DNA from: an uncultured Actinomycetes bacterium
GTDB lineage: Bacteria > Actinomycetota > Actinomycetes > Mycobacteriales > Nakamurellaceae
DNA length: 20,756 nt
Assembly (NCBI GenBank): GCA_937926105.1
Contig: CALANS010000052.1
Location: forward strand, 1-20,756
Reading direction: 5' to 3'
Position 1 is the stretch's first letter, and every line of letters begins with the position of its first letter. The notes below the pieces were generated by a model. The model was not told the DNA's origin and ran no database searches. It saw only the letters and a program-made list of their open reading frames with translations. The position numbers and the translations under genes are program-made. Shown here in pieces: positions 15,457-20,756 of the stretch.

Positions 15457-15495
15457 TGCCCCGGCCAGATTCGAACTGGCGACACCCGCTTTTCG
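15457..15495 (-). other. 3' half of a tRNA gene, possible integration (att) scar
   Basis: On the minus strand this stretch reads as the 3' half of a class I tRNA. It has AA-AGCGG (end of the anticodon loop and its 3' stem), variable loop GTGTC, a perfect T-arm GCCAG-TTCGAAT-CTGGC, and acceptor strand CGGGGCA. The matching 5' half (TGCCCCG and a D-arm) is absent upstream, and the similarity stops at the anticodon loop. That is where many tyrosine integrases cross over. No CCA is encoded. The isoacceptor cannot be determined. Confidence 0.5.
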
Positions 15496-15579
15496 TAGCA
15501 GTTGCTCGTGGTAGTACGAGTGCGGTGTTCATCTGCGCCTGAGTGTGGTCATAGCAGCATCATTCGGCAAACCTCAGAA

Positions 15580-16800
15580 GGTCAAGTCCGGTGGCGTGGT
15601 GTACGAGGAGCGATCCTTCGTTGTTGTTGTTCAGGTCGTGATGGCCGTGATGGTGCTCGGCTCAGTGGTCACCTCCTGGCTGGTGCCGATGGTTTGTGAC
15701 CTGGCGAGGACGTCGAGTCCGAGGTGGCGGCGGCCTTCGGCCCATTCGTGGTGCTGCTCGGCGAGCATGGCTCCGACGAGCCGGATGATGCTGGCTCGGC
15801 CGGGGAAGATCCCGACCACGTCGGTGCGGCGGTGGATCTCCTTGTTGAGTTGCTCATTGGGGTGGTTCGACCAGATCTGACGCCAGATCTGTTAGGGAAG
15901 TCGATGAAAGGGCGAGGATGTCGGGGCGGGCCTGTTTGAGATGCTCGGCGACGTTGGGGAGCCTGTCAGCCAGGGCGTGGACGACCCGGTCGAATTGGGC
16001 GTGGACCGACTCGGTGTCGGGCTGGTCGCAGATCGAGTGCAGCAACACCTGGACCCGGCCCCACGAGTCTTCGGGGTCGTGCTCATCAGGTTCACCGCGT
16101 AGTGGGCGCGACACTGCTGCCAGGCCGCGCCGGGCAGGGTCGCCGCGATCGCGCTGGTCAGCCCGCGGTAGGCGTCGCTGGTGACGAGCTTTACCCGGAC
16201 AGGCCGCGGGCGGTCAGGTCGCGGAAGAACGCCAGCCAGCCGGCGCCGTCCTCGCCGGTGGTGACCTGGACGCCGAGGATCGGGCGGTGCCCGTCGGCGT
16301 CGACGCCGGTCGCGATCAAGGCGTGCACCGGCACTACCCGACCGCCCTCGCGGACCTTGCGAACCAGCGTGTCGGCGGCCAGGAAGGTGAACGGGCCAGC
16401 GTCCTCGAGCCGGCGGGTGCGGAACTGCTCCACGTGGGCATCGAGTTCCTTGGCCATCTCGCAGACCTGGGACTTCGACAAGGTGGTGACTCCCAGCGAC
16501 TGGACCAGTTCGTCCATCCGTCGTGTCGAGACTCCGAGCAGGTAGCAGGTCGCCACCACGCTGGTCAGCGCCCGCTCGGCCCGCTTGCGGCGCTCGAGCA
16601 GCGACTCGGGGAAGTAGGAGCCGGTGCGCAGCTTGGGGACCGCGACATCGATGGTGCCGGCACGGGTGTCGAAGTCGCGGTGCCGGTAGCCGTTACGGGA
16701 GTTCGTCCGTGAGTGCGAGCGGGTGCCGCACACCGCGTCTGCCTGGGCCGAAAGCAACGTGTTGATGAAGGTCTGCAGCAACTCGTCACGCCGGCGTCAC
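15580..16800 (-). mobile_element. Decayed IS256-family insertion sequence
   Basis: The transposase remnant lies within this span. The left edge (15580-15608) keeps what looks like the element's terminal repeat: on the minus strand it reads GTACACCACGCC followed by ACCGGACTTGACC. I found no inverted copy near 16780-16850, so the other end is lost. Boundaries beyond the left edge are approximate. Confidence 0.65.
15631..16790 (-). pseudogene. IS256-family (Mutator-type) transposase, broken
   Basis: A DDE transposase remnant. The first frame holds the zinc-free N-terminal and core blocks (NGYRHRDFDTRAGTIDVAVPKL, FTFLAADTL with the first catalytic Asp, GWLAFFRDLTARGL). A one-base loss in a G-run near 16197 creates TAA. 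The next frame continues with VKLVTSDAYRGL (second catalytic Asp) up to about 16080. A second shift leads to a frame with QFDRVVHALADRLPN, and a third, near 15900, with an in-frame TAA at 15892-15894, leads to QIWSNHPNEQLNKEIHRRTD (catalytic Glu) and the C-terminus at 15631. The first 25 or so residues are also missing; a stop lies just upstream. It cannot make active transposase. Confidence 0.85.
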
Positions 16801-16851
16801 GGGCGATCGGACGGTGGTCGGCCGGCTGACGACATCGCTCGAGCGGCCTCG

Positions 16852-17328
16852 CTAGCCGCGGGCCGGAGGGGCGCGCCGCTGCCGGCGGGTCTGCTCGACC
16901 GCCAAGATCAGCAGCATCTTCACCAGAGCAGGCTTGAGCGGCTTCGGCAGCACGGCGTTGGCGCCGAGATCGATGACACGGGAGATGGTTGCCGGTTCGC
17001 CATGAGCGGGCATGACGAGCAGCGGAACCTCATCGAACTCCCGACGTTGCCGGATCGTGGACAGCAGGGCGAACCCACTGGCGTCGCGCTCACCCAGGCC
17101 CAGCACCACCACATCGATCGGTTCGCACTCGAGTGCGTCAAGTGCTTCACCGGCCGACGATGTAGTCAGCGCATGCCGATCCCGGTCCTCGATGATCTGG
17201 GTCAAAGCCCGCGAATCGTCGTGATCCGGGTCCACCACCAGCACCAACTCAAAGGGTGGCGTCGATTCGCCACCAGTGGCATAGGCCGCCAGTCGATGAG
17301 GCTTGTGCGCACCCGTCTGATTAATCAT
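16852..17328 (-). CDS. Stand-alone receiver-domain protein lacking the phospho-acceptor Asp
   Basis: A 158-residue CheY-like protein with no output domain. The fold is recognisable: strand and acidic pocket LVLVVDPDHDD (Asp33, Asp35), helix, strand IDVVVLG, strand VPLLVMPAH, and VLPKP with the conserved Lys129. The phospho-acceptor position is Gly77 where Asp is expected (GGC in place of GAC), and the switch Thr/Ser is Pro107. A basic tail (RRQRRAP) follows. AAGGGT five bases before the ATG supports the start. It is the last gene of the minus-strand surface-protein cluster, 118 bases after the metzincin gene, and lies next to the IS remnant. It would act without phosphorylation, for example by protein binding. 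Whether it is functional is not known. Confidence 0.8.
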   Translation of the reverse strand: MINQTGAHKPHRLAAYATGGESTPPFELVLVVDPDHDDSRALTQIIEDRDRHALTTSSAGEALDALECEPIDVVVLGLGERDASGFALLSTIRQRREFDEVPLLVMPAHGEPATISRVIDLGANAVLPKPLKPALVKMLLILAVEQTRRQRRAPPARG

Positions 17329-17372
17329 GAATGACCCTTGCGTTGTTGTCGAAATGGATGTGCCAGCACCTG

Positions 17373-17388
17373 ACCCGGTTAATCGGGT
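17373..17388 (-). other. Small hairpin upstream of the receiver gene
   Basis: ACCCG (17373-17377) and CGGGT (17384-17388) pair around loop GTTAAT, in the 118-base gap between the metzincin stop and the receiver start. It could be a weak terminator or leader structure. The short stem makes this uncertain. Confidence 0.25.
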
Positions 17389-17446
17389 GCCTCCGAAAAT
17401 CTTCCTCTGCGAATCTCCGCATGAACAGTCCTCGTATCGGTCGCAT

Positions 17447-18349
17447 CTAGTGAGTAGTGGAGTAGAGCCAGCCGAGCAATGTTAGATCGTCAGAATCGGG
17501 GGCGATGAGAGTCGTTCGGTCGGCAACGCTGGCGTACAAGCAACTGTCGTATGCGGCGTTGTGATCCAAACCGAGCGTGTGCCCTTGCTCATGACAGATG
17601 TTCTGGCGATATCCAGCTGAATTCTTGTAGTAGTTGACGGAGCGGCCCTGACAGACACCCGTTCCGTTGTAGTCGTTGAGTCTGATGTCAACGCTGTTGT
17701 CGATAAAGTTCCCGTAGCGGTCGTAGCTCCAGGTCGTCATTCCCTGCCAGCAGCTGTTTCCGTAGTTTGCGTCCCACACATTGACGCAGTGCGCGCCCGC
17801 TGGACATCCCACACGTGTGTAGTGGAGTTGGATGTTGCGAGCACTGTTCCACGCCAGCGTGGATTGCTGGACGGGCCATACGCCCCCGGTGTGATCGACG
17901 TAGTAGACCTGCGGCTGAGCGTGTCCGGCGTTCGTCCAATGCAGCATGGGACACAAGGTCTTCGCCGTTCCCAGATAGGCGTACGAGCACTGGCCGTAGG
18001 CCGCAGGAGCCACGTTCGTCGATCCGTCGTCGATGTCGTGATGGTCGACGCCGAGGTGCGCCGCGAGCAGGTCGGCGCTGATCCCGGCGGCAGGAGTGTA
18101 TTCCACCACTCGGGTCGCGTCGCCGGACGGCTTGACGATCGTCAACACTGTGTCGCTGGTGACGATCCCTCCGTCGCGGGCGGGCGCGAGTGCCTGCGTG
18201 GCGCTGGAATTCTCCGCCGCCTGCGCGCCGGAGCGATGTGGGTTGCCGTCCACGGACTGGGTTGACGGTCGGATCTGCGCGAGAGCGCACATTGTCAGGG
18301 CAAGACCAACAGCTACCACGCGCACCAGTCGGTACCATTCACGCCTCAT
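17447..18349 (-). CDS. Secreted metzincin-type zinc metalloprotease (M10-like)
   Basis: A 300-residue exported protein. The N-terminus is a signal peptide (about 1-25, basic start then VRVVAVGLALTMCALA). A pro-region of about 95 residues follows, then a Cys-rich catalytic domain. The metzincin zinc site HEQGHTLGLDH is at 253-263, with three His ligands and Glu254 as the catalytic base. After it, the position of the Met-turn reads DSCLYAS, with Leu where Met is normal. Several Cys pairs (such as QCSY, TLCP, GCPAGAHC and NSC) suggest disulfides. AAGGA six bases before the ATG supports the start. It lies 65 bases downstream of the sortase-like gene on the same strand, so it may process or release the surface protein; that is inference. 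Confidence 0.88.
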   Translation of the reverse strand: MRREWYRLVRVVAVGLALTMCALAQIRPSTQSVDGNPHRSGAQAAENSSATQALAPARDGGIVTSDTVLTIVKPSGDATRVVEYTPAAGISADLLAAHLGVDHHDIDDGSTNVAPAAYGQCSYAYLGTAKTLCPMLHWTNAGHAQPQVYYVDHTGGVWPVQQSTLAWNSARNIQLHYTRVGCPAGAHCVNVWDANYGNSCWQGMTTWSYDRYGNFIDNSVDIRLNDYNGTGVCQGRSVNYYKNSAGYRQNICHEQGHTLGLDHNAAYDSCLYASVADRTTLIAPDSDDLTLLGWLYSTTH

Positions 18350-18414
18350 GTGACGTCCTTGCTATTTGCGGTGACTGAGCTGGGTCAGCGGGCGGCCACC
18401 GTGGTGTTTTCGGT

Positions 18415-19092
18415 TCAGGCGTGAGGTGATGCCACGCGGTTGTGAACCGCAGTGATGTGCGTGTACACAACGACGTTCCCTGGTTGATCGCCCGGGCGCA
18501 GGGTTCCGCCCACGGTGACGATTCTCAGGGCTGGACTGCTGGACGCCGCGTACACCTGGTCGGCGGGAAACGTGCCATGCGGATACTTCGTGATCCCGTC
18601 GACCGTGAATACCACTGCTGCGCCGTCCTTGCGGTAGACGGTGACGTCCTGACCGACCTTGAGTCCGGACAAATCCGCAAGGACTCCCGATTGCCGACCG
18701 TCCTTGATGTACCCGGCGATGATGGACGTTCCCTTCTCGCCCGGTGTCGGCGAACCGTCGTACCAGCCGATCTGACCAGCGCTAGCCGGTAGCTGCATCG
18801 TCTTGTTGTCGTCCTGCAGGCCGAGGACCGTGAGCCGGCTGTCGACTCCGATCGACGGGATGCGCAGGCGCTGTGGAGCGGACCGGCCAAGCCCGTCGCG
18901 TAACGGGTCGCCGACCTGAGCCGATCCGCTGTCCGATGGTGACGCCCCCGACGTCGGCGGAGACGAGGCTCTTGTCGCGATGGCGGTGCCTACCCCCGCC
19001 AGTCCGAAGACCGCGATCGCGGCGGCCATCGAGGCCACAAAGACCCGGTGGCCGCCGCGGTTGTTGCTCTTCTTTCTGGCGGCTGTCAACAC
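18415..19092 (-). CDS. Class F-type sortase homologue with all three catalytic residues replaced
   Basis: A 225-residue membrane protein with the sortase fold. It has a cytoplasmic N-terminus, one membrane helix (about 17-39), a Ser/Pro linker and a sortase domain from about residue 72 (PQRLRIPSIGVDSRLTVLGL, IGWYDGSPTPGEKG, LSGLKVGQDVTVYRKDG). The catalytic positions are changed. The His of the usual AGH is Tyr128 (AGYIKD), the Cys of the usual TCGG is Val194 (IVTVGG), and the Arg three residues before the NVVVY strand is Pro204 (QPGNVVVY). The reading frame is intact. The start is GTG at 19092, overlapping the stop of the surface-protein gene by seven bases, so translation is probably coupled. 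The family transfers surface proteins to the cell wall; this member cannot do so by the known mechanism. Confidence 0.88.
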   Translation of the reverse strand: MLTAARKKSNNRGGHRVFVASMAAAIAVFGLAGVGTAIATRASSPPTSGASPSDSGSAQVGDPLRDGLGRSAPQRLRIPSIGVDSRLTVLGLQDDNKTMQLPASAGQIGWYDGSPTPGEKGTSIIAGYIKDGRQSGVLADLSGLKVGQDVTVYRKDGAAVVFTVDGITKYPHGTFPADQVYAASSSPALRIVTVGGTLRPGDQPGNVVVYTHITAVHNRVASPHA

Positions 19093-20756
19093 GAGGCACC
19101 GCCGCGGCGATACCTGCGCGCCAGTTCCACCATCGCCCCTGCGGCGAGCAGGCTGAGCAATCCGAGTACCAGCATCAGCGTGTTGGTCCTCGGCGCGGTT
19201 GATCCACCGCCCGCGCTCACGGCGCCGGACGGGTACTGCGATACCTGCTGACCGTTACCGGGCAAACCGCCGCTCCAGTCGGAATTCCCGTCAGCGCCGG
19301 ACTGTGCCCCGCCAGCAGCAACGCCGGTGAAGAAGACATGAACGGTCTTGGTCACCGGGTCACCGGATGGTGACAGTCCTCCCGCCGTCGCCGACAGGTC
19401 AACCGGCCCATACCCAGCGGTACCACTGAGCGAGCATTGCGTCGACTCGCCGGGAGCGAGCGAACTGCTCGTGCACTGCATCGGTCCGGCGGGGGTGGAG
19501 CCGGCCACTCCGGTCAGGGTGCTGCCGCCGCTGTTGGTGACCACGATGGTGATCTCCACCTGACCTCCCGCGACGATGTCCGGCCCGGGGGACTGGTCGG
19601 CGCGTTGGCCGTTGACCTCCGGGTCGGAAACCACTAGCCCGGCCGGTTCCTCCGGACCGCCTGATCCGGTCTGCTGACCGGACGCCGACTTGCCCTCGTA
19701 GTAGAAGGTCACGGCATCTGTCACCGTGTTCCCCTTCGGATCCGATGCGGCAACCTGAACGGCCATGTCCTGGATACCTGGGCGTGCCACACCCGGGACG
19801 GTGCAACGGGTTGATTTCCCGGGCTTCAATGACTCTTGGTGACACGTGAGGGTGCCCAGTGGACTTCCCGCCATCAGATCCGTCACCGTTGTCGATCCGG
19901 AGTTTCGCACCGTGATCGTGACCGTGTACCGATTGTCGACCTGGACTCCCGGTCCCGGTGCCGATGCGGCCGGCTGATCATTCACCGTCGGGTGAGAGGC
20001 CGTAATGGCGCCGCTCTGGGTGCCGGGCTGACCGGAGTAGTTCACCACGGTGCTCCCGGTGACAATGTCACCCTTGGGACTCTGGCCGACGGCTTGGACC
20101 GCTAGACTCTGCCGACCTGGCATGGCCTGATCGGTTGAGGTACAGGTGGTAGAAGCACCCCTCGCTAGCTTCGACTTGCTGCACGTCAAGTCACCCAGTG
20201 CGCCGCCGACCTGCAAATCGTCCACGGACTGATCGCCGGTGTTGCGAATCGTGATCTGCACGTCGACTGGCTGCCCTGTGTGCACCTGGGGTCCAGGAGG
20301 ACTGCCGGCCGGCACCCCGTTCACCATCGGGTTGGCCACGGCTATGCCACTGTGACCTCCCGTACCCACGTTCCCGGTCGGGGTGGTGTCGGTGACTTGG
20401 TAGTGGCCGGTGGTCTTCGCGGTGGTGGTGTCGCCGTCCGGGCCGGTGGCCGTGATGGTGATCTGCAGCTGGTAGGTGCCGGGCTGGCCGGTGTCCTGGG
20501 TCAGGGTGCAGGTGGTGGAGTCGCCGGCGTCCAGGGTGTCCTGGTCGCAGGTCAGATCGCCCGTGTTGGTCAGGTCGACCGGCACGGCGCCGGTGTTGTC
20601 GACGGTGATCTGCACGGTGACTGGCTGCCCGGTGGGCACCTGGGGTCCAGGTGTGTCACCGGCGGGCTGGTCGTTGATCGTGACTCCGGTGATGGTCACG
20701 TCCACGTTCCCGGTCGGGGTGGTGTCGGTGACTTGGTAGTGGCCGGTGGTCTTCGC
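19086..20756 (-). CDS. Repeat-rich surface protein with C-terminal membrane anchor (5' end outside the window)
   Basis: The last 556 residues of a larger exported protein; the frame is open to the window edge. It consists of at least four Ig/CARDB/DUF11-like beta repeats of about 112-125 residues. Each contains a PGPQV-like entry, an NTG or NSG turn, and a Cys pair in the pattern TC-x5-L-xx-G-xSTxC (Cys pairs at visible residues 70/83, 191/205, 305/318 and 428/441). A Gly/Ser linker leads to APRTN (521-525), a membrane helix (about 526-544) and a basic tail. That layout is of a sortase sorting signal, but with APRTN in place of LPxTG. The stop overlaps the sortase-like start by seven bases. 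Likely an adhesin or envelope stalk held by its membrane helix. Confidence 0.88.
   Translation of the reverse strand, partial: AKTTGHYQVTDTTPTGNVDVTITGVTINDQPAGDTPGPQVPTGQPVTVQITVDNTGAVPVDLTNTGDLTCDQDTLDAGDSTTCTLTQDTGQPGTYQLQITITATGPDGDTTTAKTTGHYQVTDTTPTGNVGTGGHSGIAVANPMVNGVPAGSPPGPQVHTGQPVDVQITIRNTGDQSVDDLQVGGALGDLTCSKSKLARGASTTCTSTDQAMPGRQSLAVQAVGQSPKGDIVTGSTVVNYSGQPGTQSGAITASHPTVNDQPAASAPGPGVQVDNRYTVTITVRNSGSTTVTDLMAGSPLGTLTCHQESLKPGKSTRCTVPGVARPGIQDMAVQVAASDPKGNTVTDAVTFYYEGKSASGQQTGSGGPEEPAGLVVSDPEVNGQRADQSPGPDIVAGGQVEITIVVTNSGGSTLTGVAGSTPAGPMQCTSSSLAPGESTQCSLSGTAGYGPVDLSATAGGLSPSGDPVTKTVHVFFTGVAAGGAQSGADGNSDWSGGLPGNGQQVSQYPSGAVSAGGGSTAPRTNTLMLVLGLLSLLAAGAMVELARRYRRGGASC
20366..20756. repeat. 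Near-identical tandem coding repeat, 336-bp period
   Basis: The 55 bases at 20366-20420 are repeated exactly at 20702-20756, where the window ends. The offset of 336 bases equals 112 codons, one Ig-like repeat of the surface protein. More copies probably follow outside the window. Confidence 0.8.

Noticed and set aside
15456..15545. A complete tRNA gene on the minus strand
   Set aside because: The 5' acceptor strand complementary to CGGGGCA and a D-arm are not present; only the 3' half is recognisable.

Overview
The window comes from the chromosome of a high-GC Gram-positive bacterium (Actinomycetota). The evidence is strong G/C bias at third codon positions, GTG starts, lipoproteins with actinobacterial-style lipoboxes, a class F-type sortase fold, an ECF41-type sigma factor and an IS256-family remnant. 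I cannot name the genus from sequence alone.

Layout. (1) 1-4854, minus strand: an osmoprotectant (glycine betaine/choline-type) ABC transporter operon. It runs ATPase with CBS domains, permease, then two tandem substrate-binding lipoproteins, with a long hairpin between the two and another after the second. A possible 48-residue ORF follows. (2) 5115-9008: a trans-aconitate methyltransferase; an OmpR-type response regulator with no kinase nearby; a short beta-carbonic anhydrase; and, divergent from it, a sedolisin (S53) peptidase. (3) 9106-11870: a membrane-anchored beta-propeller-like protein and a decayed MFS transporter (internal deletion plus frameshift). (4) 12013-14824: a 99-residue protein resembling the coiled-coil region of GyrA, a GrpB/UPF0157 protein, a DoxX-like membrane protein divergent from an ECF41/SigJ-type sigma factor, a strong hairpin terminator, and a 45-residue membrane protein. 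(5) 15044-16800: a graveyard of mobile DNA, made of a DUF5615 PIN-like toxin pseudogene with several frameshifts, the 3' half of a tRNA gene (possible integration scar) and a broken IS256-family transposase that keeps one recognisable end. (6) 16852-20756, minus strand: a surface-protein cluster that runs off the right edge.

The last cluster is the most unusual part. In transcription order it encodes a repeat-rich surface protein with a C-terminal membrane anchor, a sortase-fold protein, a secreted metzincin-type zinc protease and a stand-alone receiver domain. The sortase reading frame is intact, but all three catalytic positions are replaced (His to Tyr, Cys to Val, Arg to Pro). The sorting signal of the coupled surface protein is APRTN instead of LPxTG. 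The receiver domain lacks its phospho-acceptor Asp (Gly) and its switch Thr (Pro). Intact open frames with consistently lost catalytic residues suggest a non-enzymatic, scaffold-type surface module, although early decay is an alternative.

The second substrate-binding protein of the transporter has also lost a Trp expected in the ligand cage, which suggests the two tandem receptors have diverged in ligand.
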